Shown here: positions 1 to 7,373 of the stretch, piece by piece
Layout: each line of letters begins with the position of its first letter
Position numbering within the stretch: the stretch's first letter is position 1
Source of the DNA: an uncultured Clostridia bacterium
GTDB lineage: Bacteria; Bacillota; Clostridia; Christensenellales; UBA1242
Reading direction: 5' to 3'
NCBI GenBank assembly: GCA_944381175.1
Contig: CALWKD010000021.1
Location: 1 to 52,267 of the forward strand
Length of the DNA stretch: 52,267 bases
Translations under genes and position numbers: made by a program
The notes under the pieces: generated by a model
What the model was told of the DNA's origin: nothing
Seen by the model: the letters and a program-made list of their open reading frames with translations, nothing else
Database searches by the model: none

Positions 1-40
1 TAAACTTATTCTATTTTCTCTAGAGCAATAATAAAACAAA

Positions 41-88
41 AGAAAAAGAGTATATTTTAAGATAAAACTTAATTTATACTCTTTTCTT
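41..88. terminator. Hairpin, probable terminator of an upstream gene
   Basis: Inverted arms containing GAGTATA and TATACTC, each flanked by A/T runs, form a long hairpin that could act in either direction. No gene is visible in bases 1-119, so it most likely ends a gene lying outside the window. Confidence 0.45.
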
Positions 89-119
89 TCTCTAAAAATA
101 CCGCTAGTTTCAAAATTGC

Positions 120-148
120 TTGACTAACGTGGAGGTTTTTTGTATTAT
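120..148 (+). promoter_or_regulatory. Possible sigma-A promoter
   Basis: TTGACT (120-125), a 17-nt spacer and TATTAT (143-148). It lies about 165 nt upstream of the first gene. A second, closer promoter exists at 277-305, so its use is uncertain. Confidence 0.35.
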
Positions 149-276
149 TTTGCAAAAACGAAAAATTGCTTTAAGTGACAACATTAACCAACATAACCTC
201 TCAAATAATTTACCAATCAACCATCCGTCGCCGAAGTGGAGAATAAAAAATTTTTGTATAAATATGCAAAAATTGT

Positions 277-305
277 TTGGTTTATTCATTTTGATGTGGT
301 ATCAT
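277..305 (+). promoter_or_regulatory. Extended -10 promoter abutting the first gene
   Basis: TTGGTT (277-282), 17 nt, then TGG-TATCAT with the -10 at 300-305. The -10 box is 6 nt from a GTG codon at 312, so transcription would begin at or next to the start codon. Confidence 0.4.
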
Positions 306-311
306 TGAGAT

Positions 312-908
312 GTGAAAGGAATGGTGAGATGTATGGAATTTTTGTATTTGTTTGATTTGATTGATTTTGATGAAAATGGAAATGTTTGCGAAGACGGTCA
401 GGGGATTTCTCAGTCGCAATCGAATTTTCTTTACCTTTTGAGCAAATATAATCAAGTGATTTTGAAAGAAGAAAACTTGCCAATTCCTGATTTTTTCAAG
501 AGTGAACTTTTCTCCGTTTTGGAGGCGGTTTGCAAAGAAAACTTTGGAGCGAGCAAAAAGAAGGTGATTGAAAATTGCCACTTGAAAGTGCAACAAATTG
601 CAAATTCTGCAAAATCGGACAAAGAACTTATCTCGCTTCTCAATGACACCATTTCTGCAAGGGATGAGGACTTTGCAAAACTTGTCGGCAAAAACATCAA
701 TCATCTTCAACTTGCTTACATAATCACTTCTCTGTCTGGAAAGATTGAGAAGAAAATCGAACTTGCAATTGAAAACGGCTTGCAGGACAAAATGGTCAAG
801 AGCAAGACCTTCAAGGACATAATTAAATACAACCGACTTATGCTCACCGCACAAAAAGTGGGGAGTGGAGAACTCACTGTCAAAGACCTTTGCCCAGTGG
901 TTGCGTAA
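312..908 (+). CDS. Hypothetical protein, mostly helical
   Basis: I do not recognise this protein of about 198 residues. It has no signal peptide or membrane segment. It is rich in Lys, Glu and Leu and reads as a mostly alpha-helical cytoplasmic protein; the C-terminal third contains a KIEKKIELAIE stretch. The start is ambiguous. GTG 312 fits a leaderless transcript from the promoter at 277-305, while ATG 333 has GGTGAG just upstream and would give a product seven residues shorter. The gene stands alone, followed by its own terminator and then the rplM promoter. The open frame of normal composition supports a real gene; the function is unknown. Confidence 0.65.
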   Translation: MKGMVRCMEFLYLFDLIDFDENGNVCEDGQGISQSQSNFLYLLSKYNQVILKEENLPIPDFFKSELFSVLEAVCKENFGASKKKVIENCHLKVQQIANSAKSDKELISLLNDTISARDEDFAKLVGKNINHLQLAYIITSLSGKIEKKIELAIENGLQDKMVKSKTFKDIIKYNRLMLTAQKVGSGELTVKDLCPVVA

Positions 909-928
909 GATTGTGGCTGGAATTTTTG

Positions 929-955
929 AAAGATAGCGTAATGCTGTCTTTTTTT
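929..955 (+). terminator. Intrinsic terminator
   Basis: AAAGATAGC, a GTAAT loop and GCTGTCTTT form a 9-bp stem with one G-U pair, followed by a T run. It ends transcription of the preceding unknown gene. Confidence 0.7.
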
Positions 956-1039
956 GTTTGTGGAGAAGCATTGTGAAAAAGTCGTTTTTTGTGCTTTCAG
1001 AAAGTTTGAAAAAATATTGCAAAATTTTTGAATAAACAC

Positions 1040-1068
1040 TTGACAAAGAGATGTTTTTTATTTAAAAT
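1040..1068 (+). promoter_or_regulatory. Sigma-A promoter of rplM-rpsI
   Basis: TTGACA (1040-1045), a 17-nt spacer and TAAAAT (1063-1068): a near-consensus housekeeping promoter. It leaves a 5' leader of about 145 nt before rplM. Confidence 0.75.
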
Positions 1069-1074
1069 TATATA

Positions 1075-1205
1075 GTCCATATTATCGGAGAGGCGGGGTA
1101 TTTGGGGAGTGCTTTAGTCCTTGAAGATAATAAAATTTTACCGCAAACGGCAGGTGTTAGCCCCACTTGATGTTTGCAAAAATACACAAAAGTTATGCAA
1201 AATTT
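1075..1205 (+). ncRNA. Candidate ribosomal-protein (L13-type) leader RNA
   Basis: The transcribed leader between the promoter and rplM is G-rich with clustered complementary blocks (GGCGGGG, GTTAGCCCC), unlike ordinary AT-rich spacers here. Firmicutes rplM-rpsI operons are known to carry an autoregulatory L13 leader in this position. Assignment rests on position and base composition; a covariance search with the L13 leader model would decide. Confidence 0.5.
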
Positions 1206-1218
1206 ATAGGAGATAAAA

Positions 1219-1662
1219 ATGAAAACTTATATGGCAAACCCAGCCACTGTCGAAAGAAAATGGTATGTTGTTGATGCCACCAATATGCCTCTTGGTCGTC
1301 TTGCAAGCCAAGTTGCCGACATTTTGACTGGAAAAAATAAAACAATTTACACACCACACGTTGACACTGGAGACTTCGTGATTGTTATCAATTCTGACAA
1401 AGTTGTTTTGACAGGAAAGAAACTTGAGCAGAAGAAACTTCGTTGGCACACAGGTTACATCGGTGGACTTAAGGAAGTTGGATATGACCAACTTATGAAA
1501 ACGAACTCTTGCAAGGTGATTGAACACGCTGTCAAAGGTATGCTTCCAAAAAATTCTATGGGAAGAAAACAAATCACTCGTTTGCACGTTTACAAAGATG
1601 AAAACCACAATCATCAAGCACAAAAACCTGAAGTTGTGACATTAGAAGGAGTTAGAGAATAA
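1219..1662 (+). CDS. rplM: 50S ribosomal protein L13
   Basis: Ribosomal protein L13, an early-assembly protein of the 50S subunit. The 147-residue length is typical. Recognisable family stretches are [20 protein letters not shown] near the N-terminus, the [18 protein letters not shown] strand and [13 protein letters not shown]. The ATG at 1219 has an AGGAG-like ribosome-binding site about 9 nt upstream. Its TAA shares a base with the ATG of rpsI (TAATG), so the two are translationally coupled, the usual rplM-rpsI arrangement. Expression is probably controlled through the upstream structured leader. Confidence 0.98.
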   Translation: MKTYMANPATVERKWYVVDATNMPLGRLASQVADILTGKNKTIYTPHVDTGDFVIVINSDKVVLTGKKLEQKKLRWHTGYIGGLKEVGYDQLMKTNSCKVIEHAVKGMLPKNSMGRKQITRLHVYKDENHNHQAQKPEVVTLEGVRE

Positions 1663-2072
1663 TGGCTGAGAAGAAACAAAACAAAGCAAGTTGCTTCATC
1701 GCAACTGGAAGAAGAAAAAAATCTATCGCTAGAGTCAGAATGACACCAGGCAAGGGTGTTATCACTGTGAACGGAAGAGAACTTGGTGAATATCTCCAAA
1801 GAGATACTCTTATTCTCATCGCAAAAAGACCATTGGCTCTCACAAACACTGCTGACAAGTATGACATCACAATCAATGTTATCGGTGGCGGAATTGCTGG
1901 TCAGGCTGGTGCAATCAGCCACGGTATTTCAAGAGCATTGGTTAAGATTTCTGAAACTTACAAGAAAGAACTTAAAGATGCTGGGCTTCTCACTCGTGAC
2001 CCAAGAATGAAGGAAAGAAAGAAATACGGACTCAAGAAAGCAAGAAAGGCATCACAGTTCTCAAAACGTTAA
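1662..2072 (+). CDS. rpsI: 30S ribosomal protein S9
   Basis: Ribosomal protein S9 of the 30S head, whose C-terminal tail reaches toward P-site tRNA. The 136-residue protein has the family features [19 protein letters not shown], the glycine-rich [19 protein letters not shown] block and the basic C-terminus ending QFSKR, with Lys-Arg at the end as expected. Start overlaps the rplM stop by one base. Together with rplM it forms a two-gene operon closed by the terminator just downstream. Confidence 0.98.
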   Translation: MAEKKQNKASCFIATGRRKKSIARVRMTPGKGVITVNGRELGEYLQRDTLILIAKRPLALTNTADKYDITINVIGGGIAGQAGAISHGISRALVKISETYKKELKDAGLLTRDPRMKERKKYGLKKARKASQFSKR

Positions 2073-2078
2073 AAAATT

Positions 2079-2102
2079 TCGCACTTTTTGTGCGATTTTT
2101 TT
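2079..2102 (+). terminator. Intrinsic terminator of rplM-rpsI
   Basis: TCGCAC (2079-2084), TTTTT loop, GTGCGA (2090-2095), then seven T. It begins 7 nt after the rpsI stop. Confidence 0.85.
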
Positions 2103-2131
2103 GTCTACTTTTTCGGTTTTCGTGATAGAAT
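2101..2131 (+). promoter_or_regulatory. Weak candidate promoter of trxB
   Basis: TTGTCT (2101-2106), 19 nt, TAGAAT (2126-2131). The spacing is longer than optimal. It is the best candidate between the rpsI terminator and trxB and gives a G-rich leader of about 110 nt. Confidence 0.35.
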
Positions 2132-2248
2132 AGTCTCATATATGAAGATAAAGAAATGCACAAACAGGACTCAGGTGTCGGGCTAGGGGCGGTTTCCTTT
2201 GTGGGAGAAATGAAAAACCAAAGCAAAGTTTGTGAGAAAGAGGTGTTT

Positions 2249-3133
2249 ATGGAAAGAAATTTTGATGTTTTGATTGTTGGCGGTGGCGTGGCAGGTATGA
2301 GTGCTGGAATCTATGCCAAACGCAGTGGGAAAAATGTTGCGATTATTGAAAAAATGGCTCTAGGCGGAACTGTGGGCACGCTCAATCAAATCGAAAACTT
2401 TCCGTCTCAAGCAAGTGTTGATGGCTTCACGCTTGCACAAATGTTCGTGGAGCAGGTGAAAAAGTTGGAGATAGAGATTATCTCTGACGACATTCTTTCG
2501 GTCGAGTTTGGGGGAGATTTGAAGGTTCTGAAGGGCAAAAAAGGCGATTATAGGGCAAAGAAGGTCATCATTGCGACGGGAATTTCTTATATCGAACTCG
2601 GCAAAAATGAAGAGGAGTTTTTGGGAAGAGGAGTGTCCTATTGTGCGACTTGTGATGCAAACTTTTTCAAGGGGCAAACCGTTTGTGTTGTCAGTCGAAA
2701 AGGCAGTGGAATTGCTGAAGCAAAGTATCTTTCAAACATTGTGAAAAATGTCATCGTCCTTGATGAAGGGGATATGATTGTTTTTGCCAAAGCAAACAAA
2801 GTCCAAAACATTGAGGTTGTTTCAAATGTTTCCGTGCAGAAGATTTTTGGGAAAGACGCTGTTGAGGGCGTTTTGTGCAATCAAAATGGAAAGGAAAAGA
2901 AGTTTGTTGCAAGCGGTGTTTTTGTTGCTTTGGGGCGAAAACCTAAGACGGATATTTACAGGAAAAAACTTGATTTGGACGCACAGGGATTTATCAAAAC
3001 AAACGAAAATATGGAGACCTCTGTGAGTGGAGTTTATGCCGTGGGCGATGTGCGAGCGGGGGTTATGAAGCAAATCGTGACGGCGTGCAGTGACGGTGCT
3101 ATCGCTGGCAAAAAGGCGTGTGAAGGAGTTTGA
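2249..3133 (+). CDS. trxB: Thioredoxin reductase
   Basis: NADPH-dependent thioredoxin reductase, a cytoplasmic FAD flavoenzyme of the low-molecular-weight class. The 294-residue product has the FAD-binding GGGVAG near residue 11, the redox-active pair YCATCD (Cys132/Cys135), and a C-terminal FAD motif VYAVGDVR. The NADPH domain is somewhat divergent: VSRKGSGIAEA replaces the usual GGGxSA pattern. The ATG at 2249 is chosen because AAAGAGGTG lies just upstream and the FAD fold begins at once; an in-frame upstream ATG at 2156 would add 31 residues unlike the family. The last codons form the left arm of the terminator. Confidence 0.9.
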   Translation: MERNFDVLIVGGGVAGMSAGIYAKRSGKNVAIIEKMALGGTVGTLNQIENFPSQASVDGFTLAQMFVEQVKKLEIEIISDDILSVEFGGDLKVLKGKKGDYRAKKVIIATGISYIELGKNEEEFLGRGVSYCATCDANFFKGQTVCVVSRKGSGIAEAKYLSNIVKNVIVLDEGDMIVFAKANKVQNIEVVSNVSVQKIFGKDAVEGVLCNQNGKEKKFVASGVFVALGRKPKTDIYRKKLDLDAQGFIKTNENMETSVSGVYAVGDVRAGVMKQIVTACSDGAIAGKKACEGV

Positions 3134-3145
3134 GACTCCTTTTTT
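3124..3145 (+). terminator. Terminator overlapping the trxB stop codon
   Basis: AGGAGT (3124-3129), TTGAG loop, ACTCCT (3135-3140), then TTTTT. The TGA stop (3131-3133) lies in the loop, so the left arm is coding sequence. Confidence 0.75.
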
Positions 3146-3223
3146 CTTTGGAGATTTTTGATGATTGTCGTAAAAATTTTCAGCAGAAGTCACAAATCTG
3201 AAAATTTTCTCATACCTCTTAAT

Positions 3224-3331
3224 ATGGAAAAAGAAAGAAAACAAAATTTCAGAATAATTTGCATAAAAGCACCAAGGTGGCTTGTGCCATTTTTGAAGGC
3301 TTTTTACAGGAAGAAAGAGAACAAAGAGTAG
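3224..3331 (+). CDS. spoVM: SpoVM-like small sporulation peptide
   Basis: A 35-codon reading frame whose product contains IICIKAPRWLVPFLKAFYRK. This matches the SpoVM pattern: a short amphipathic helix with IKxP(K/R), an aromatic residue and Leu, then hydrophobic residues ending (V/L)(R/K)A. In Bacillus, SpoVM binds the curved forespore membrane and anchors the SpoIVA coat basement layer. The position also fits, because spoVM sits next to rpmB and the yloU-yloV pair in Bacillus. The N-terminus is about eight residues longer than the 26-residue Bacillus peptide. No clear ribosome-binding site is seen; CATACCTC at 3211-3218 resembles a sigma-E -10 box. Confidence 0.7.
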   Translation: MEKERKQNFRIICIKAPRWLVPFLKAFYRKKENKE

Positions 3332-3336
3332 ACGAC

Positions 3337-3361
3337 AAAAAAAGCGAGAGGACTCTCTCGC
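3337..3361 (-). terminator. Intrinsic terminator of rpmB
   Basis: On the minus strand GCGAGAG, a 4-nt loop and CTCTCGC form a 7-bp stem followed by seven T. It lies about 30 nt past the rpmB stop. Confidence 0.85.
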
Positions 3362-3390
3362 TACACTTCAATCTCAGGAAAATCGTGAGT

Positions 3391-3564
3391 TTAGCCTACC
3401 TTTTTTGCTGACTTAATGCATTTTGTGCACGCTCTAACTCTCTTTCCGTTAACTTCAGTAGATTGCAAGTTTACATTATATTTTCTTGGAGCCTTATTGT
3501 TTGCGTGGCTGACTGTTTTGCCGTCCATTTTGCCCTTTCCACAAATTTCACATACTCTGCTCAT
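3391..3564 (-). CDS. rpmB: 50S ribosomal protein L28 (zinc-ribbon form)
   Basis: Ribosomal protein L28, 57 residues. It begins MSRVCEICGKG and ends with CTKCIKSAKK, giving two CxxC pairs. This is the Cys-containing (C+) L28 type, expected to bind one zinc. KTVSHANNKAPRKYNVN is the conserved rRNA-contacting part. The start at 3564 is preceded by AAGGAG on the minus strand; a longer frame to 3633 would add residues not found in the family. It diverges from the asp23-like/fakA pair, a conserved Firmicutes arrangement. Confidence 0.97.
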   Translation of the reverse strand: MSRVCEICGKGKMDGKTVSHANNKAPRKYNVNLQSTEVNGKRVRACTKCIKSAKKVG

Positions 3565-3604
3565 TGTCGTTCTCCTTTTAAATTCGTTTAAATCATTGCT
3601 CTTT

Positions 3605-3633
3605 ATAATATCACATTCAAAATCAAAAATCAA
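3605..3633 (-). promoter_or_regulatory. Sigma-A promoter of rpmB
   Basis: On the minus strand TTGATT (3633-3628), 17 nt, TATTAT (3610-3605). It sits about 40 nt upstream of the rpmB start. Confidence 0.65.
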
Positions 3634-3735
3634 GTCTTTTTGATATGTTTATCATAGTTTTTTTCGGTTTTTAGTATAATCTAGTAAGGCTGGATGTCTT
3701 TTGCACAAAAAAATTATTATTTTATGATAAAATGC

Positions 3736-3764
3736 TTGTCAATTTTCGAGATTTGTTGTAATAT
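3736..3764 (+). promoter_or_regulatory. Sigma-A promoter of the asp23-like/fakA operon
   Basis: TTGTCA (3736-3741), 17-nt spacer, TAATAT (3759-3764). It lies 36 nt upstream of the GTG start of the asp23-like gene. Confidence 0.7.
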
Positions 3765-3800
3765 ATAAGTGCGAATATATCTAAATACAAGGGGAATCCT

Positions 3801-4151
3801 GTGACAGTCGATACCAACAACTATTATGGAAATATTTCAATCAGCGACAATGCAATCCGCACTGTTGCTGGTTTTGTTGCGTTGGATTGTTATGGGGTGG
3901 TTGACCTTGTTTCAAAAAACTTTAGAGATAGTGCAAGAGAACTCTTGAAAAAAGAAAAGTATTCAAGAGGAGTCACTATCAGCCACATAGACAATCGAAT
4001 CTTCATTGACATCCACTGTATTTTGAAATACGGTGTGTCTATCAGTGCAGTGGCTGAGTCGCTTAAAAAATCTGTGAAATATAGTGTCGAAAATTTTACT
4101 GGTATGATTGTTGATACAGTGAATGTGCACGTCGTTGGCGTGTGTGTGTAA
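3801..4151 (+). CDS. Asp23/Gls24 family protein (YloU-like)
   Basis: A small cytoplasmic Asp23/Gls24 (DUF322) protein of 116 residues. Family traits are the early NISISDNAIRTVAGFVAL segment, the central DNRIFIDIHCILKYGVSI strand and the C-terminal TGMIVDTVNVHVVGV. Members near fakA are linked to envelope stress and lipid metabolism, but the exact role is unclear. It starts with GTG at 3801 behind AAGGGG and is followed 20 nt later by fakA, the standard yloU-yloV pair, so the two are probably cotranscribed. Confidence 0.9.
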   Translation: MTVDTNNYYGNISISDNAIRTVAGFVALDCYGVVDLVSKNFRDSARELLKKEKYSRGVTISHIDNRIFIDIHCILKYGVSISAVAESLKKSVKYSVENFTGMIVDTVNVHVVGVCV

Positions 4152-4171
4152 ATATATAGGGAGCATAAGTT

Positions 4172-5806
4172 ATGCAAAAATCAATTAACGGGGCAACCTT
4201 TCGCAAGATGGTCCTTGCTGGGGTTAGTCTTCTCGAACAAAATAAAGAGTATGTTGACTCATTGAACGTTTTTCCTGTTCCAGACGGTGACACTGGAACA
4301 AATATGTTTTTGACAATGAAATCTGCTGTCGGAGAAATCAACAAATGTATGAACAATGACTTGGTTTCTCTTTCTGAGGCATTTGCAAAGGGTGCACTTC
4401 GTGGAGCGAGAGGAAATAGTGGTGTTATCACCTCACAAATCTTCAAGGGCTTCTGCTCTATGACAAAAAATTGCAAGGAAATCACAACAAAAGATTTTGC
4501 CAAGGCAATGCAAGAAGGTGCAACCATTGCTTACAAGGCGGTTACAAAGCCAAAAGAGGGGACAATTTTGACTGTCATTCGTGTTATGGCAGAAAACGCT
4601 GTCTCTCTTGCAAAAAAACACGACGACTTTGAGACGTTCTTGCGAAAAGTTTGTGAGACTGGTGAAGAAATCCTCAAGCAAACTCCTGAAATGCTTCCTG
4701 TTTTGAAGAAAGCGGGAGTTGTGGACTCAGGTGGAAGAGGAATTTTGGTTATCTTCACTGGATTTTCTCGCTATCTCAACGGCGAAGAGGACCTTGAGTA
4801 TACTTTTGAGGATGACACAAAACCTCAAACAGTTGACGATGTTATTGCAGACATAAACAATCTTGGAGAGATTGAATTTGGTTATTGCACCGAGTATATG
4901 ATTATCAATATGTTCAAAAAGACCACTGAGGCTGATATCGACAAACTTCGTGAGAGACTTATGGAGATTGGAGACTCGGTCATCTGCATTGGCGATTTGT
5001 CTTTGGTTAAGGTGCACGTTCACACAAATGAGCCAAACAAGGCACTCGGTTACGCTTTGGAACTTGGGGAACTGTTCAACCTCAAGATTGAGAATATGAG
5101 AGAGCAAAATAGAGCGTTGAAGAAGAAGGCTCAGGCTGTCGAGGAGACAAAAGAAATCGGAATGATTGCAGTTGCTCCAGGAGACGGACTTGCACAAATC
5201 TTCAAAGAACTCACTGTTGACGAGATTATCGTTGGCGGACAGACGATGAACCCAAGTGCTGAGGATATTGCAAATGCAGCAGAGAAAGTTCCAGCAAGAA
5301 ACATCTTCGTGTTCCCAAACAACAAAAACATCGTTTTGGCTGCAGAACAGGCAAATGATGTCACAAACAAAAACCTCATTATCATCCCTACAAAGAGCGT
5401 TCCTGAAGGAATTTCAGCGTCAATCGCGTTCAATCCAGACGCAAGCGTTGAGGAAAACCAAACTGCAATGCTTGAGGCAATCAGAAGCGTTCGCTCTGGG
5501 TCGGTGACATATGCAGTCAGAGACACCCACGTGGACGGCTTTGACCTTTCAAAAGGCGAGATAATCGGACTTGACGACAAGGCGATTCTGGCGAAAGGAA
5601 ACCTTGTCAGCGAGACGACTGAAAAACTTGTCGAGGCACTTTTTGACGACTCTGTTATGAACATCACTCTCTTCTATGGTGAGGACATAAGGGAGGATGA
5701 GGCACAGGCACTTCAGGCAAAACTTGCAGAAAAATATCCAGATTGTGAGGTCACTGTCGCAAATGGTGGACAACCTGTTTATTATTACTTAATCTCGCTT
5801 GAATAG
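4172..5806 (+). CDS. fakA: Fatty acid kinase catalytic subunit (DAK2/DhaL domain)
   Basis: FakA/YloV phosphorylates exogenous fatty acids bound to a DegV-type FakB protein, giving acyl-phosphate for phospholipid synthesis. The 544 residues match the family length. The N-terminal DhaL-like kinase domain (about 1-200) carries NVFPVPDGDTGTNM, whose acidic residues bind Mg-ATP, and ALRGARGNSGVI. A middle region and a C-terminal domain (about 310-544) with GGQTMNPSAEDI and VFPNNKNIVLAA follow. No fakB is present in this window. The gene is second in the operon after the asp23-like gene. Confidence 0.95.
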   Translation: MQKSINGATFRKMVLAGVSLLEQNKEYVDSLNVFPVPDGDTGTNMFLTMKSAVGEINKCMNNDLVSLSEAFAKGALRGARGNSGVITSQIFKGFCSMTKNCKEITTKDFAKAMQEGATIAYKAVTKPKEGTILTVIRVMAENAVSLAKKHDDFETFLRKVCETGEEILKQTPEMLPVLKKAGVVDSGGRGILVIFTGFSRYLNGEEDLEYTFEDDTKPQTVDDVIADINNLGEIEFGYCTEYMIINMFKKTTEADIDKLRERLMEIGDSVICIGDLSLVKVHVHTNEPNKALGYALELGELFNLKIENMREQNRALKKKAQAVEETKEIGMIAVAPGDGLAQIFKELTVDEIIVGGQTMNPSAEDIANAAEKVPARNIFVFPNNKNIVLAAEQANDVTNKNLIIIPTKSVPEGISASIAFNPDASVEENQTAMLEAIRSVRSGSVTYAVRDTHVDGFDLSKGEIIGLDDKAILAKGNLVSETTEKLVEALFDDSVMNITLFYGEDIREDEAQALQAKLAEKYPDCEVTVANGGQPVYYYLISLE

Positions 5807-5923
5807 TTATTTAATAATAATTATATTTCGATCAATTTTAAAAGATTTTGTGGCGAGAAAAGACTTCAAAGCGTGGAAAGAAATGCCCTCAAATTTTGAT
5901 TTGAAGAGCTTAAGATTTTGAAG

Positions 5924-5951
5924 AAAGGCTGAATTTTCGGTCTTTTTTTTC
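5924..5951 (+). terminator. Probable intrinsic terminator of fakA
   Basis: AAAGGCTGAA pairs with TTCGGTCTTT using two G-U pairs, followed by a run of T. It is about 120 nt past the fakA stop. The rest of the 300-base gap 5807-6109 shows no other feature except the next promoter. Confidence 0.55.
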
Positions 5952-6042
5952 TTTTAGAATTTGAAGAGAAAATGACTTTCCGCTATAGAGAAATTTGCCC
6001 GATTTTTAATCTAAAATTTTGACCCAAAAATTTAGATAAGTA

Positions 6043-6071
6043 TTGACAAATGCGACGGGGAAGAGTATCAT
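6043..6071 (+). promoter_or_regulatory. Strong sigma-A promoter
   Basis: TTGACA (6043-6048), 17 nt, TATCAT (6066-6071). It drives the unknown gene starting at 6110. Confidence 0.75.
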
Positions 6072-6109
6072 ATATTCACAACGACTTAAGATACTTTTAG
6101 GAGAAGAAA

Positions 6110-7057
6110 ATGGACGGACTAGGTATTCCAAGAAATGAACCTTATTATATCAAAACATCAAAATTTAAGAAGATGGACGAGTTCAAAGTTACGCATACGA
6201 TGATTGATTATGTCATCTCAGATTTTGCAAACAAAAACAAACTCTCTTTAAAGACCGCACAATGCCAATTCATAAATTACGGCGACACGGAACTTGTGTA
6301 TATTATGGACTTTGAAGGGAAGAAATTCACGCTTCTCATCGGTCAACCAATCACAGAAATTGGTGCAGTCAAAAAAGAGGCGAGGCTTCTTTCTCACTTT
6401 GCAAAACTTGACCCAGAGACCGTGGTTGCACCGCTTGATTTCTACAAGACGAAGGCGTATATGTTTGACCACTCTTTTGAGAGGGAGTGTTTCATCACGC
6501 CATATCATATGCAGACAAGGTGTGTTGCAAGCATATTTTGCGGTTTTGGTGTGTATGTTCCTGACCCAAAATATCATTTTGAATTGTTCAACGAGAAAGA
6601 AAACCACATTGTTTGTGCGTGTATGGTTGCGAAGTTGATTTCCTTATATGACGAGAAGAACAAGTGCGGAATTGCTTCCTGCAAACTTGGTGGTGGGGAC
6701 TTTATGCTTGAGAAAGATTGGAACAGGGAAAATGTCACCGCTTCAGACACACTTAAACATATGAAACTGATTGCTTGCAGGGATGTTTTGAACTGTTCGC
6801 TTGAGCAATATATCGAAATCTTGAGGTCAGAACTTGGGAAAATCACCTATTACAGCACGGAAAACGAAAGAGACCCAAACATTTTGATAAACCATAAAAA
6901 CAGAGCCACAATGAACGAAGCGGACATCAACGCGGGAATCGCCTTGGGGCTTAAGTTGAGAAAGATGGCAAAGGGAAATAATTCTCAGAAAGAGAGCGAT
7001 GCAAAGCCTCAAAAATCCAGCAAAAACGCCAAAAATCCAAATGGCGAAGGCAAATAG
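6110..7057 (+). CDS. Hypothetical protein with a NGEGK C-terminus
   Basis: Unrecognised 315-residue protein without signal peptide or membrane segments. The first 280 residues look globular, with a short Cys-rich stretch (IVCACMVAKLIS and CGIASCKLGGGDFML) and a possible nucleotidyl- or kinase-like fold that I cannot assign. The last 35 residues are a low-complexity Lys/Ser/Asn tail ending NPNGEGK. The same ending occurs on two other unknown proteins here (at 17902-19005 and 30303-30902). The gene has a good promoter and an AGGAG site before ATG 6110, and appears monocistronic. Confidence 0.75.
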   Translation: MDGLGIPRNEPYYIKTSKFKKMDEFKVTHTMIDYVISDFANKNKLSLKTAQCQFINYGDTELVYIMDFEGKKFTLLIGQPITEIGAVKKEARLLSHFAKLDPETVVAPLDFYKTKAYMFDHSFERECFITPYHMQTRCVASIFCGFGVYVPDPKYHFELFNEKENHIVCACMVAKLISLYDEKNKCGIASCKLGGGDFMLEKDWNRENVTASDTLKHMKLIACRDVLNCSLEQYIEILRSELGKITYYSTENERDPNILINHKNRATMNEADINAGIALGLKLRKMAKGNNSQKESDAKPQKSSKNAKNPNGEGK

Positions 7058-7093
7058 AAAATTTGTGTTCGTTTTTGAAACTTAATATTTGAG

Positions 7094-7153
7094 AATCTCC
7101 TGTTTGATGCTCGAATTTGACATCTTCGGCACTATCAAGTGGGAGATTTTTTT
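7094..7153 (+). terminator. Long imperfect terminator hairpin
   Basis: AATCTCC (7094-7100) pairs with GGGAGATT (7141-7148), with further pairing TTTGAT/ATCAAG inside and a T run after. The large internal loop contains TCGAA/TTCGG. It probably ends the upstream gene. Confidence 0.5.
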
Positions 7154-7240
7154 GTTTTTCGGAGAAAATTTCGGCGATTGCTTGCAGGTTTTTCAAAGAT
7201 TTAGACAGTTGCGGGCTTTTTTTGAGAAATAAGGGTTAAA

Positions 7241-7318
7241 TTTTTCAAAAAATTTGAAAATTTTTGCAAATAAATCGACTTTTTCAAAAAATTTATAAAT
7301 TTTTGCAAATATATTGAC
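7241..7318. repeat. Two tandem copies of a 39-bp AT-rich unit
   Basis: Copies at 7241-7279 and 7280-7318 are the same length and differ at about five positions; each ends in GAC. The right copy supplies the -35 TTGACA of the downstream promoter, while the left copy has TCGAC at the matching place. Confidence 0.85.
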
Positions 7319-7343
7319 ACATTGGTGTGGAATTTGGCATATT
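7314..7343 (+). promoter_or_regulatory. Promoter of the membrane-protein gene
   Basis: TTGACA (7314-7319) begins in the second 39-bp repeat; CATATT (7338-7343) is the likely -10 with 18-nt spacing. Confidence 0.5.
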
Positions 7344-7373
7344 AAAAATAGATATGAAAGGATAGGAGGGGAT

